From: Deinococcus arboris
GTDB lineage: Bacteria > Deinococcota > Deinococci > Deinococcales > Deinococcaceae
Assembly: GCF_009755355.1 (NCBI RefSeq)
Contig: NZ_WQLB01000022.1
Span: 1 to 64,000 of the forward strand
Length of the DNA: 64,000 nt
Direction: 5' to 3'
Positions 1-12,436 of this stretch are shown in pieces (within the stretch, counting starts at the first letter, position 1; each line of letters begins with the position of its first letter). The position numbers and the translations under genes were made by a program. The notes beneath the pieces are model-generated. The model was not told the origin of the DNA and ran no database searches. It worked only from the letters and a program-made list of their open reading frames with translations.

Positions 1-63
1 ATCGGAGTCCGTATCAGGCACCGTCCGCCTGACCGAGACGCGGCCGACCGGCGCGCCGCCTGA
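1..63 (+). other. 3' end of an upstream gene, frame uncertain
   Basis: The window opens inside or just after a plus-strand gene. One frame is open to a TGA at 61-63 and another stops at 30-32; the third frame has the best G/C at third positions but no stop before the terminator. The gene cannot be named from this fragment. The intrinsic terminator at 88-110 is the expected end of its transcript. Confidence 0.25.
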
Positions 64-87
64 ACACCTCTGCTCTCGCCTGTATGG

Positions 88-110
88 AACCGCTCCCGGC
101 GCGGTTTTTT
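88..110 (+). terminator. Intrinsic terminator before glpX
   Basis: AACCGC (88-93) pairs with GCGGTT (101-106) around a 7-nt loop, followed by a T run to 110. It ends the upstream transcript and isolates glpX, whose own -10 lies just after it. Confidence 0.65.
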
Positions 111-134
111 GCCGCTCCGTGTTAGGTTCAGGCC

Positions 135-1148
<1,014 letters not shown>

Positions 1149-1157
1149 AGGCGGGAG

Positions 1158-1200
1158 GGCGTGCGGAGGGGCCAGGATGTTTCTGGCCCCTCCGCACGCC
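1158..1200. terminator. Bidirectional terminator between glpX and treS
   Basis: A perfect 18-bp stem (1158-1175 with 1183-1200) closes a 7-nt loop between two convergent genes whose stops are at 1148 and 1206. The stem is extremely GC-rich. There is no long T run on either side, so it may work in both directions by hairpin strength. Confidence 0.7.
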
Positions 1201-1205
1201 TCTCT

Positions 1206-2864
<1,659 letters not shown>

Positions 2865-2917
2865 GCGGTCCAGTGTAACGCCGAATGGAATCGCTGCCAC
2901 AGGTACAACATAGGACC

Positions 2918-3361
2918 ATGCCCCAGCCTCTTGTGCGTCCGTTGACACCGCAGGACCGCGGCGCGGTCCTGCGCATTTTTCTGAGCAATGTACCGGACTT
3001 TTTTCTGCCCACCGAGCGCGCCGATTTCGAGACCGACCTGAACGAGACCCCGCAGTACCTCGTCGTAGAAGTGGGGGGCGAGGTGGTGGCTTGCGGCGGC
3101 GTGGCGCTGGAGGACGACATGCAGACCGGCTTCTTCGTCTGGGGCATGGTGGCGCGTGAGCGGCAGGGTCAGGGCCTGGGGACTGTGCTGGTTGAGGCCC
3201 GCCTGCGTCTGCTGCGCGACTTGGGCGCGCGCCGGGTCTGCCTGGACACCAGCCAGCTCACAGCGCCGTTCTATGAGCGGCTGGGCTTCGAGGTCCGGCA
3301 GCGCACGCCCGAGGGCTACGGGCCTGGCCTGGACCGCCTGGAGATGGAACGGGCACTCTAA
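2918..3361 (+). CDS. GNAT family N-acetyltransferase
   Basis: The 147-residue protein has the GNAT acetyl-CoA fold: a central beta region ending in FFVWGMVA, then the pyrophosphate-binding loop [12 protein letters not shown] (motif A), and a C-terminal FYERLGFEV motif typical of the family. The acceptor substrate cannot be read from sequence. Start ATG 2918 opens directly into the domain; an upstream Met at 2885 would overlap the treS promoter region and adds nothing conserved. The gene is divergent from treS with about 54 bp between starts and is followed by a minus-strand tRNA terminator. Confidence 0.8.
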   Translation: MPQPLVRPLTPQDRGAVLRIFLSNVPDFFLPTERADFETDLNETPQYLVVEVGGEVVACGGVALEDDMQTGFFVWGMVARERQGQGLGTVLVEARLRLLRDLGARRVCLDTSQLTAPFYERLGFEVRQRTPEGYGPGLDRLEMERAL

Positions 3362-3394
3362 GGGCACTGGATAACAACACCGGCAGAACAAAGC

Positions 3395-3419
3395 AAAAAC
3401 CCACCCGAACGGGTGGGTT
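3395..3419 (-). terminator. Terminator of tRNA-Gln
   Basis: AACCCACCC and GGGTGGGTT (3398-3419) form a near-perfect stem. On the minus strand it is followed by a T run (A run at 3395-3399 on plus), directly after the encoded CCA of tRNA-Gln. On plus it could also stop the GNAT transcript, with a weaker tail. Confidence 0.7.
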
Positions 3420-3424
3420 CTGAC

Positions 3425-3500
<76 letters not shown>

Positions 3501-3534
3501 GCAACTCTGACTGCTGCCAAAAGCAGCGTCAGGG

Positions 3535-3564
3535 AGTATAGATGCCCGTAGCGGCAGGCGTCAA
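3535..3564 (-). promoter_or_regulatory. Promoter of tRNA-Gln
   Basis: On the minus strand TTGACG (3564-3559) and TATACT (3540-3535) are separated by 18 bp, both one base from sigma-70 consensus. They sit about 37 bp upstream of the mature tRNA 5' end at 3498. Confidence 0.65.
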
Positions 3565-3644
3565 GGCTCACCCCCACCACCGGGCCAGCGCGGCCCCGGA
3601 CTGATTCCACGTTAAAACAGCGCTGGACTGCGTTCAGAGCGCAG

Positions 3645-3674
3645 TTGGCGCGCTTCGCCAAACTCTGATACACT
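3645..3674 (+). promoter_or_regulatory. Candidate rpsA promoter
   Basis: TTGGCG (3645-3650) and TACACT (3669-3674) are spaced by 18 bp, leaving a leader of about 110 nt before rpsA. The spacer contains the palindromic GGCGCGCTTCGCC. The leader holds a small hairpin (GGGGC/GCCCC around 3755-3770) just upstream of the Shine-Dalgarno, which could serve S1 autoregulation; that is inference. Confidence 0.4.
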
Positions 3675-3790
3675 GAGGTGTTGCCGCGCCCGTTGCCAGG
3701 TCATGACCGTAGAGTCAGCTTCGCAAGGAGAGCAGGTATCAGGCCAGTGCAGGGGCCGCAGTGCCCCCGTGCTCAGGAGGACAGGAGTTC

Positions 3791-5509
<1,719 letters not shown>

Positions 5510-5523
5510 GCCCCAGGCAAGTT

Positions 5524-5565
5524 CAAGAACACCCCGAGCCAAAGCGGCCCGGGGTGTTCTTGCGT
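5524..5565 (+). terminator. rpsA terminator
   Basis: CAAGAACACCCCG (5524-5536) pairs with CGGGGTGTTCTTG (5550-5562), a 13-bp stem with a 13-nt loop, followed by GCGTTT. It lies 15 bp after the rpsA stop. Confidence 0.8.
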
Positions 5566-5848
5566 TTAGATGTGGAAGGCAGATAAGAGGGGCCGTGCCC
5601 CTTCGCAGTGAAGGTGAGAGCGTCTTTTGCAAGATCACTCCGTCCATTACGCTTACACGCCAGAAAAGAATCAGTCGGCCAATGCCAATCTCTTTACACA
5701 TCTCCCCTATTTCGCAACGTTCCATCGTCGCTTGAATTCTCTATGCAGCAGAGGAGCCAGAGGCCGCGCTGTGCCTCCAACGGGTTTCTTATTGTCTCTA
5801 GGCAGAGCGAGGAGGCGTGACCGTCTCTCAAAAGGCGTCATCCTGTGC
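5566..5848. other. Gene-free stretch between rpsA and the IS
   Basis: About 280 bp with lower GC than the neighbours. It holds a small hairpin (AGGGGC/GCCCCT near 5588-5602) and several short overlapping open frames with poor codon use on both strands; none has a start signal or recognisable product. It may be degraded sequence flanking the insertion. Confidence 0.4.
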
Positions 5849-5866
5849 CTAGAGGGTGCCAAGAAC
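5849..5866. repeat. Left inverted repeat of the IS
   Basis: CTAGAGGGTGCCAAGAAC is the exact reverse complement of the segment at 6702-6719. The outer CTAG is palindromic, so it may be the duplicated target (YTAR or TA) rather than part of the element. Confidence 0.85.
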
Positions 5867-6715
5867 AGGTTTGAAGTTCGCGGTAGAGACTTCGTAACGA
5901 GCAGAATGGGTGGGTGACGCGCCGAGGGTATCCGAGTGACGTCGATGACGACACGTATTTCTTTCTGCTCCCATATTTGCTGCTCAGTCCTGAAGACGCC
6001 AGACAACGGAAATATCCCATTCGAGACGTGCTGAACGCCCTGCTTTGGGTCGCGCGCACTGGCGCGCAGTGGGCGTATTTGCCCCATGACTTCCCACCGG
6101 CGCAGACGGTGCACCAACAGGCGCACCGCTGGTTTGAGGCCGCGTGTTTTCAGAGCGCGGCGCATGATTTGCGGCTGCTGTCCCGCGTGGAGAAGAGCCG
6201 GCATGGTGAGCCAACGGCGATCATCATCGACAGTCGCACACTCCAGAGCACACCAGAGAGCGGCCACCGTGCCGGCTTTGACGGCGCGAAGAAGCGCAGG
6301 GGCACCAAAGTCCATCTGGCCGTCGACACCCTGGGGCACGTCCTGGCGGTGCTCACCACACCGGCTAATGAGCAAGACCGAGCACAGGTCAAAGACCTGT
6401 GCCTAGACGTGCAGGAAGCTACAGGTGTGACGGTCCAAGTCGCCTTCGCCGATCAGCACCCAGACCGCTTTTGATGCCACCCAGGCCGGGGTTGAATTGA
6501 TCGTCGTCAAGCGCCCCGAAGCCATCAAGGGGTTCGTCCTGTTGCCCAAACGCTGGGTCGTGGAGCGCTCACTGGCGTGGCTGTCGCGCTTCAGACGCCT
6601 CGGACGTGACCTGGAGCGCCTGTCGTCCACCCTGGTCGGCTTCCACATCCTCGCCGCCTGCGTTCTGCTCTGCAACAACTTAAAGCCCCTTTTTGCATAA
6701 CGTTCTTGGCACCCT
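5853..6715 (+). mobile_element. IS5-family insertion sequence, probably defective
   Basis: A self-contained segment of about 863 bp bounded by perfect inverted repeats carries one transposase frame that is interrupted once. The repeat ends, flanking CTAG/TA and the transposase type fit the IS5 family (IS5 or IS427-like groups). It sits between the rpsA terminator and the 3' end of ppk and breaks no recognisable gene. Because CTAG is palindromic, the exact target duplication (TA or CTAG) and so the precise ends are ambiguous by a base or two. Confidence 0.8.
5914..6700 (+). pseudogene. IS5-family transposase, frame-disrupted
   Basis: The first part (GTG 5914 to TGA 6474, 186 residues) has the N-terminal IS5 domain and the first catalytic Asp in IIIDSRT (Asp106), and reaches the second Asp in AFADQ. 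It then shifts frame. The remainder, to 6700, continues in another frame with [18 protein letters not shown] and [14 protein letters not shown], which carries the catalytic Glu. The usual Gly-Tyr-Thr-Gly stretch after the second Asp is missing, so I infer a small deletion of about 11 bp rather than a programmed frameshift. Programmed frameshifting occurs in some IS5 relatives and cannot be fully excluded. Confidence 0.8.
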
Positions 6716-6719
6716 CTAG
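6702..6719. repeat. Right inverted repeat of the IS
   Basis: GTTCTTGGCACCCTCTAG mirrors 5849-5866 with no mismatch; similarity does not extend further inward. Confidence 0.85.
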
Positions 6720-6802
6720 CTCAGCTGTATACCGCTTCAGTACAGACTGCGTCTCCTGCAAGGTCGTGTGCAAGAGCCAGCCTGTAAGACCCACGCTATC
6801 CC

Positions 6803-8950
6803 CTACCCCGGATGCCGCGCCGCAGCAAACGTCGCTTGGGCGCTGAAGTCACCGGGCATCTTCTCGTACTCGCCTTCAGCGTTGAGTTCCCAGGAGCCAC
6901 GCGTGTCGGCCCACTCCGTGTCCAGAATGCTCAGAAAGGCCTCGCGGTGGCGGTCATCCAGCACCGGAGCAATCACCTCAACGCGGCGGTCCAGGTTGCG
7001 GCTCATCCAGTCGGCGCTGCCAAAGTACACTTCCGGGCTGCCGCCGTTACCGAAAGCGAAGACGCGGGCATGTTCCAGGTAGCGGCCCAGCAGGCTGCGC
7101 ACCCGGATGGTCTGCGACTGTTCGGGCATGCCGGGGCGCAGGCAGCAGACCCCGCGAATAATCATCTCGATCCTCACGCCGACACTGGCTGCACGGTAAA
7201 GCGCCTCAATCAGGCCAGGGTCGGTAAGCTGATTGAGCTTGACGCGCACCCAGGCGTCCAGGCCATCGCGGGCGTGGGCGGCTTCCCGCTCCAGCAACGC
7301 CTCAAAGCCGGTGCGGGCCGTGTCAGGGGCCACCAGCAGGTGCGTGTACTCCGCCTCGGCGTAGCCGGTCAGGTGGTTAAACAGCTCGGCCACATCGGCG
7401 CCCAGATCGGGGTCGGCCGAGAGCAGGCTCAGGTCGGTGTACAGGCGTGCGGTCTTGGCATTGTAGTTGCCGGTGCCGATATGCACGTAGCGCCGCAAGC
7501 CGCCTTCCTCGCGCCGCACAATCATGGTGACCTTGGCGTGGGTTTTCAGGCCCGCCACGCCGTACACCACATGCGCCCCGGCCCGTTCCAACTTTCTGGC
7601 CCAGGAAATATTGCGCTGCTCGTCAAAGCGGGCCTTGAGTTCAATCAGGGCCACCACCTGTTTGCCGTTCTCGGCGGCAGCGCGCAGAGCCGACAGCAGG
7701 CGCGGGTCGTCGCCTGTGCGGTAGAGCGTCTGCTTGATGGCCAGCACCTGCGGGTCGCGGCTGGCCTCTTCCAGAAAGTCCAGAATGTTGGCAAAGCCGT
7801 CGTAGGGATGGTGCAGCAGCACGTCACCCTGACGAATGGTGTCAAAGATGCCGTCCTCTTCGTCACCATCCAGGTCCGGCACGGCGGGCGAGTACGGGGC
7901 AAAGGTCAGCTCCGGGCGCTTGACGGGCAGCCCCATCAGGTCGGCGGTGCCCAGCGGGCCTTCCAGGGTAAAGATGTCCTCGGAATCCAGGCGCAGGCGC
8001 TCTTGCAAGAAGGTAATCAGGGCGGGAGGCGTGTCGCGCATGACCTCCAGCCGCACGGCCGACCCAAAGCGGCGGCGGCGCAGGCCGTCTTCAATGGTGG
8101 CCAGCAGGTCCTCGGCTTCTTCTTCCTCGAACTCGTAATCGGTGTTGCGCGTCACGCGGAAGGCGTGGGCCGCCAGCACCTCACGGCCCTTGAACAGTTC
8201 CTCAATGTGCGCGGCAATCACGTCTTCAAGCAGGAGGACCGTGTCGGCAATGCAGACGGCGCGCGGCAGCACGCCCACCGGCACCTTTACGCGGGCAAAT
8301 TCCGGCTCCTCGTCCTCGCCGGACGCCAGCAGCACCGCCAGATTCAGGCTGAGGTTGCTGAGGTACGGAAAGGGGTGGCTGGGGTCTACGACCAGCGGCG
8401 TCAGGACCGGCTGAATCTCGGCCAGGTAGTGCTCGCGCAGCTGCGCGCGGGCCCGGCGGCCCAGCTCTGAGGTCTTGGCCAGCTTGACGCCCTGCCGGTT
8501 CAGGTCGCGCAGGGTCCGGCGGGTCGCGGTCTCGATTTCGCGCAGCATGGCCTGGGTCCGTTCACGCACCAGGGCCAGCGTTTCGCGGGGCAGCAGGCCG
8601 TCGGGGCCGGGGGTGTTCACGCCCGCCGCAATCTGCCGGTGAACCCCCGCCACGCGCACCATGAAAAACTCGTCGAGGTTGCTGCCGCAGATGGCGGCGT
8701 ATTTCAGGCGCTCCAGAGGTGGATTGCGCTCGTCGCGGGCCTCGGCCAGCACCCGCTCGTTAAAGGCCAGCCAGGACAGCTCGCGGTTCAGAAACTCGCT
8801 CTGGGCATTGGCGACGGTGCTGTGCGTCCTGGGTGCCGCTGGCCTCTCCTGCGCGGGCGACGCACCGGCCGCCTTGGCCGTTCGCCGCCGACGGGCAGCA
8901 GGCACAGAGGCGGAGGGCGACGCGGGACGCTCGGTGTTCTTGGGGGGCAC
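6803..8950 (-). CDS. ppk: Polyphosphate kinase 1
   Basis: PPK1 reversibly makes inorganic polyphosphate from ATP. The 715-residue protein has an Ala/Pro/Arg-rich extension of about 50 residues, then the conserved SEFLNRELSWLAFNERVL opening and the SNLDEFFMVRVAG block. Further on are the two PLD-like halves: GLKTHAKV and YVHIGTGNYN carry the phosphorylated His region, and RYLEHARVFAFG holds the second conserved His. The start is GTG at 8950, preceded by AAGGAG with 9-nt spacing. No ppx gene lies beside it. The downstream side is the IS element. Confidence 0.95.
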   Translation of the reverse strand: MPPKNTERPASPSASVPAARRRRTAKAAGASPAQERPAAPRTHSTVANAQSEFLNRELSWLAFNERVLAEARDERNPPLERLKYAAICGSNLDEFFMVRVAGVHRQIAAGVNTPGPDGLLPRETLALVRERTQAMLREIETATRRTLRDLNRQGVKLAKTSELGRRARAQLREHYLAEIQPVLTPLVVDPSHPFPYLSNLSLNLAVLLASGEDEEPEFARVKVPVGVLPRAVCIADTVLLLEDVIAAHIEELFKGREVLAAHAFRVTRNTDYEFEEEEAEDLLATIEDGLRRRRFGSAVRLEVMRDTPPALITFLQERLRLDSEDIFTLEGPLGTADLMGLPVKRPELTFAPYSPAVPDLDGDEEDGIFDTIRQGDVLLHHPYDGFANILDFLEEASRDPQVLAIKQTLYRTGDDPRLLSALRAAAENGKQVVALIELKARFDEQRNISWARKLERAGAHVVYGVAGLKTHAKVTMIVRREEGGLRRYVHIGTGNYNAKTARLYTDLSLLSADPDLGADVAELFNHLTGYAEAEYTHLLVAPDTARTGFEALLEREAAHARDGLDAWVRVKLNQLTDPGLIEALYRAASVGVRIEMIIRGVCCLRPGMPEQSQTIRVRSLLGRYLEHARVFAFGNGGSPEVYFGSADWMSRNLDRRVEVIAPVLDDRHREAFLSILDTEWADTRGSWELNAEGEYEKMPGDFSAQATFAAARHPG

Positions 8951-9056
8951 AGTGACAGACTCCTTGGGACAAACTCCACGGGGCAGTAGAGGGCACGACG
9001 GTCAGGTGAACGTCAACGCCCAGGGTATACCAGCGCGGCGGCGGCGCCGCCCAGAG

Positions 9057-9497
9057 TCAAGGTTCGGCCTGAAGAGACGACAGGCCCTGCATGGTGGCGG
9101 AAAATGCCCGCGCGCCCTCCTGCAAAGCCGCCAGCCAGCGGGGCAGCGCCGCGCAGAACGCCGCCGGGGTGTCATATAGCCCTTCAACGCTGGCCCAGAC
9201 CTCGCTGTCAGCGGTGTGCAGCTTGACCAGCTTGGCTGTGCGGTTAACCTCGTCGCAGGCGTACAGCGCCGCGCCGTGATCCTCATCGGTGGTCAGGGGC
9301 CACAGCCCAGGCCGCAGCAGGTGGTAAAACACCTCGTCCCCGGCCTGAGGCAGCAGAAAATACTGTTCCCCCTCAAACGCCAGGGACAGACCCCACTCGC
9401 CCTCGGCCTGCACCGTAAAGCCCTGGCCACGCAGCAGGTCAGCTACAGTCGGCGCCGGCAGGGTGGCCTGCTGACCACTGGCCGCGCGGCGCGTCAT
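9057..9497 (-). CDS. YbjN domain-containing protein
   Basis: This 146-residue protein resembles the YbjN/Tir-chaperone-like fold, a small alpha/beta family annotated as a putative sensory-transduction regulator: it starts with TVADLLRGQGFTVQAEG, runs through alternating beta strands and ends with a helix around LPRWLAALQEGARAF. The family's biochemical role is unclear. The ATG at 9497 overlaps the stop of the upstream gene (ATGA, 9494-9497), so the two are translationally coupled. A longer reading of the same frame upstream to 9791 is low complexity and was not accepted. Confidence 0.7.
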   Translation of the reverse strand: MTRRAASGQQATLPAPTVADLLRGQGFTVQAEGEWGLSLAFEGEQYFLLPQAGDEVFYHLLRPGLWPLTTDEDHGAALYACDEVNRTAKLVKLHTADSEVWASVEGLYDTPAAFCAALPRWLAALQEGARAFSATMQGLSSLQAEP

Positions 9498-9733
9498 GCC
9501 TTCACCCGGCGTCGGGCCCGGCGCCGCAGCGGTCGCCCGTCCAACGAGGCGGCCTGGCTCTGGTCTGCACGCGCCGACAGGGCCGCCAGCGTCACCCGCC
9601 GGGGCCGCAGTGGCGTCAGGAGCGGTGGGTCGGGGGCCTTCGACTCCCGCAGCGTGGGCACGAGAGGCGCCGCCTGCTCTGGTTCGCCAGGTGCGGGCTT
9701 GCGTTTGGTCTTTTTCTGCGGGCGTTCCAGCAT
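9494..9733 (-). CDS. Small basic protein coupled to the YbjN gene
   Basis: A 79-residue Arg/Pro/Ala-rich protein with a strongly basic N-terminus (KKTKRK) and C-terminus (RRRARRRVKA). No family recognised. It is supported by an AGGGGG ribosome-binding site 5 nt before ATG 9733 and by the ATGA overlap with the following YbjN gene. The basic termini could bind nucleic acid, but low complexity makes any prediction weak. About 275 bp upstream (9734-10010) hold no gene I can support. Confidence 0.55.
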   Translation of the reverse strand: MLERPQKKTKRKPAPGEPEQAAPLVPTLRESKAPDPPLLTPLRPRRVTLAALSARADQSQAASLDGRPLRRRARRRVKA

Positions 9734-10010
9734 GTGGCCCCCTGCGGCACGGTGAAGTGCCCCCAGTGTACGCCCTGGCCGTCAGGCACACGGCGGCCAG
9801 ACTGGCTGAGGAGGCATTGGCCGGCTATGCCAGTTTTCGCAAGCGGGCGCTGTCTTTGGACTGTGTGGCAATTCCAGTCAAGAGCAGAAGGGGCTCTGCT
9901 GATGGCAACGCCCGCTGGGCACCAGCGTTCCCACCGGCCCACTTCTTCCCCGACTCGGTCCTCGCCGCAGCGACCGGAGGCCGCACCTCCTCTCCGATTG
10001 ACAACCTCTC

Positions 10011-10331
10011 TCAGGCTGATTCCAGCGGCGCCACGTACACCTGACCGTCCTCCAATTCAGTGCGGTACAGGCGCACGGGCTTGACGGCGGGCAGCGTCTT
10101 GGCCTTGCCCGTGCTTAACTCGAACTTGGCACCGTGCTTTTCGCAGGTGATGCGCCCCGCGCTGACCTCGCCGCCCAGCAGAGGGTAATCCTTGTGGGTG
10201 CAGTTGTTGCGCAGGGCGTAGTACTGGCCTTCAAAGTTCACCACCACCACGCTGACTCCACCCACCAGGACCGCAACCTGACTTCCTTCGGGGAGGTCAG
10301 TCTGCTGGCCCACCAATACGCGCTCACTCAT
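10011..10331 (-). CDS. Rieske (2Fe-2S) small ferredoxin-like protein
   Basis: The 106-residue soluble protein has the Rieske cluster ligands C44-T-H46 and C63-E-K-H66 in their normal order. It is the size of NirD/biphenyl-dioxygenase-ferredoxin type proteins, which pass electrons to an oxygenase or reductase. No oxygenase is encoded nearby, so the partner is unknown. ATG 10331 is chosen because TAGACT lies 8 nt before it; a Met 31 codons earlier precedes unrelated residues. It may follow the gene at 10370 in one transcript, 38 bp apart. Confidence 0.85.
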   Translation of the reverse strand: MSERVLVGQQTDLPEGSQVAVLVGGVSVVVVNFEGQYYALRNNCTHKDYPLLGGEVSAGRITCEKHGAKFELSTGKAKTLPAVKPVRLYRTELEDGQVYVAPLESA

Positions 10332-10369
10332 GAGGGCCGAGTCTAGCGCGCAGGGCGGCGCTACAGGCG

Positions 10370-11209
10370 CTACACCCCGCAGCCGCTCTCTAAAGGCGTT
10401 TGGCGCAGGCCAGACGGCTTCCATTCGGCCACGCCGACCCCCACCCCTTCGTAATAGGCGGCCTGAACGGCAATCTCCATGCGGCTGTCGCCGTTCAGGT
10501 CAGCCAGCCCAACCAGCCGGTAGAGATTGGCCATCGGCATAGGCACGTCGCTGCCAGGGTCCCAGGGCTTGAGCGGCGCCACATGCGCCCCCAGCGTAAC
10601 GGTCTTAACCCCACTGCCCGCCACATGCCGCAGGAGCAGCAGGCTGTAGTCACCTGGCTGGCCCACGGGCGGCGGAGACTCACTGCTGCGCTCGGCAAAA
10701 CGGCTGGCCTCAATGATGACCTCCTGGGTGCCGTTGCCATCCACGTCGGCGCGCACCAGCCGGGTGATGCGAACATTCGGGTTCTGAAGGCCCCGCCGCA
10801 CCAGTTCGGCACGGACGAGGCTGGCGTAGACCGCATTGGTGTTGGGCAGCACCGTGACAGGCCGGGGCTGCGCCCGCATGCCACCAGCGACAAACAAGGT
10901 AGACAGCGCCAGCTGCGCGGCGGGCCGCACGGCCACCTCTGAAGCCCATTCGCAGGGAGAATCCAGCGTGGCCGGCTTCTGACCCCTCACCGTCTGCGGC
11001 GCCTGCCCCAGCGCCAGGCGGGTGTAGGTTTCCTGGCCCGTCAACCGGGCGCGGGCAGCGTCAGGGTCTAGCCAACGGTCCCCTGCCCACGCCCCCAGAA
11101 AATACGGCGTAGCCTGGCCCGGCAGAGCCGCCAGAACCGGATACACCTTGGCCACCGGCGCAGCAGTGGCCGGCAGCAACAGCAGCAAAGCAGGAATCAG
11201 CAGGCGCAT
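10370..11209 (-). CDS. Secreted protein with FG-GAP-like calcium loops
   Basis: A 279-residue protein begins with a clear signal peptide ([17 protein letters not shown], cleavage probably after AAA-type residues near 17). Two acidic loops, DVDGNGTQE near residue 155 and [10 protein letters not shown] near 245, look like the Ca-binding turns of FG-GAP/VCBS repeats. No enzyme motif was seen. Three Cys are present, one near the C-terminus. TAGGCT lies 5 nt before the ATG, a leaderless pattern. Likely periplasmic or surface exposed; function unknown. Confidence 0.65.
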   Translation of the reverse strand: MRLLIPALLLLLPATAAPVAKVYPVLAALPGQATPYFLGAWAGDRWLDPDAARARLTGQETYTRLALGQAPQTVRGQKPATLDSPCEWASEVAVRPAAQLALSTLFVAGGMRAQPRPVTVLPNTNAVYASLVRAELVRRGLQNPNVRITRLVRADVDGNGTQEVIIEASRFAERSSESPPPVGQPGDYSLLLLRHVAGSGVKTVTLGAHVAPLKPWDPGSDVPMPMANLYRLVGLADLNGDSRMEIAVQAAYYEGVGVGVAEWKPSGLRQTPLESGCGV

Positions 11210-11350
11210 GGCCCAGCCTACGGCCTGCGCGCCACCAGAAAGCTGAGGAGCAGCGGCAAGCTTCTTATTAATCGGCTGGGCGAGAGGCCAGAGACAGGCC
11301 GCGCAGGCAGCAGTGTCCCAACCACCTCAGCAGAGTCTTCCATAGCGGTT

Positions 11351-12238
11351 TCAACGGGACAGACGGTCCTCTGCTCCAATCTGCTGAACAGTGATGCGGT
11401 TGCCCCAGGGATCACGCAGCCGCAGCACATCGGTCTCTTCTTCCAGCTCTGCCCGGCCGCTCAGATGGGCCCGCAGGGCAGTCAGGTCTGGCGTCTGGAC
11501 CGTGAGGCCCGCCAGACCTGCGGCCTCGGCCGTCGGTCGGGGTTGCCCCACCGTGTGCCACTCGTTGAGGCCGATGTGGTGGTGATAGCCGCCCCACGAC
11601 AGAAACGCCGCGCTGCCCATATCGGCCACCAGGTCCAGGCCCAGCGTCTCGCCGTACCACGCCGCCGCCTGCGCCGCGTGGCCGACCTTCAGATGAACGT
11701 GCCCAATGGCGGTGCCGGCCGGCGCAGCGTAGGGGTCGTCAGTGAGGTGGCGGGGGTCCAGGCCTGCGGCCGCCAGCACCGCTGCCGTGTCCACCGCCTG
11801 CGTGCCCATCTGCACCTGACCGCCTTGCCACACCCAGGTATCGCGCGGCCGGTCTGCATAGACCTCAATGCCGTTGCTCTCGGGGTCCTGAAGATAAAAC
11901 GCTTCACTGACGAGGTGATCGCCACTGCCAATCCGCAGCCCCAGACCCGCCGCGTGCGCCAACCAGCGGCCCAGGTCAGCGCGGGTGGGGAGCAAAAAGG
12001 CGGTGTGATAGAGCCCCGGCCGGCTGACCGGCGCGGGCGGCCACTGCGGCGCCGCCTGGAGGTGCAGCAGCGGCGTGCCCTGGGCACTGAGCACCGCGCG
12101 CTGGGCGCCCAGCCAGCTCACGCTGAGCCCCAAGAGGCGCTGGTAGAACGCGGCCAGGCCCTGAAGGTCACGCGCCGCCAGTTCCACTGGTCCCATGTGG
12201 GTTGAGGAAGCAAGAACAGAAGTCATAGGCAACAGCAT
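11351..12238 (-). CDS. VOC-family dioxygenase/glyoxalase-like protein
   Basis: The protein (295 residues from the first Met, 291 from Met5) has two vicinal-oxygen-chelate modules. The first begins [19 protein letters not shown] and contains LYHTAFLLP and NGIEVYAD; the second has [20 protein letters not shown] and a final DPWGNRI. The His and Glu residues fit metal ligands of the catechol 2,3-dioxygenase (CatE/YfiE) branch. The substrate is unknown. It is divergent from the membrane protein gene at 12437 with a structured spacer. Start choice between 12238 and 12226 is not resolved. Confidence 0.8.
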   Translation of the reverse strand: MLLPMTSVLASSTHMGPVELAARDLQGLAAFYQRLLGLSVSWLGAQRAVLSAQGTPLLHLQAAPQWPPAPVSRPGLYHTAFLLPTRADLGRWLAHAAGLGLRIGSGDHLVSEAFYLQDPESNGIEVYADRPRDTWVWQGGQVQMGTQAVDTAAVLAAAGLDPRHLTDDPYAAPAGTAIGHVHLKVGHAAQAAAWYGETLGLDLVADMGSAAFLSWGGYHHHIGLNEWHTVGQPRPTAEAAGLAGLTVQTPDLTALRAHLSGRAELEEETDVLRLRDPWGNRITVQQIGAEDRLSR

Positions 12239-12289
12239 GACAGCTTAGGTTTAAAAAATCAACTGATTTATTTTCTAAAAGATACTTTT

Positions 12290-12316
12290 GAGGCTTTGAG
12301 TTGCTCTCAAAGCCTC
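12290..12316. promoter_or_regulatory. 11-bp inverted repeat in a divergent spacer
   Basis: GAGGCTTTGAG (12290-12300) and CTCAAAGCCTC (12306-12316) form a perfect stem with a 5-nt loop, in an AT-rich stretch between divergent genes. It is upstream of both genes and has no T run directly after it, so it is more likely an operator or a relic than a terminator. Confidence 0.4.
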
Positions 12317-12388
12317 TTCGGCTTCTAGCTTCACCCCACTTTTCGCCTCTCCCTCTAAAGAAGGATGCTCGGCAGCCCGGTGAGGTAT

Positions 12389-12404
12389 TGACTCAGGTGA
12401 GTCA
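12389..12404. promoter_or_regulatory. Candidate operator before the 12437 gene
   Basis: TGACTCA-GG-TGAGTCA is a perfect 7-bp palindrome with a 2-bp centre, 33 bp upstream of the start codon and just before the TTGGAGG ribosome-binding site at about 12423. Its symmetry suits a dimeric repressor. The cognate regulator is not in the window. Confidence 0.4.
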
Positions 12405-12436
12405 CTTACACATCGAGAGAGTCTTGGAGGTTTTTC

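Noticed and set aside
6812..8470. Long plus-strand frame opposite ppk
   Set aside because: Antisense shadow of a clear ppk gene.
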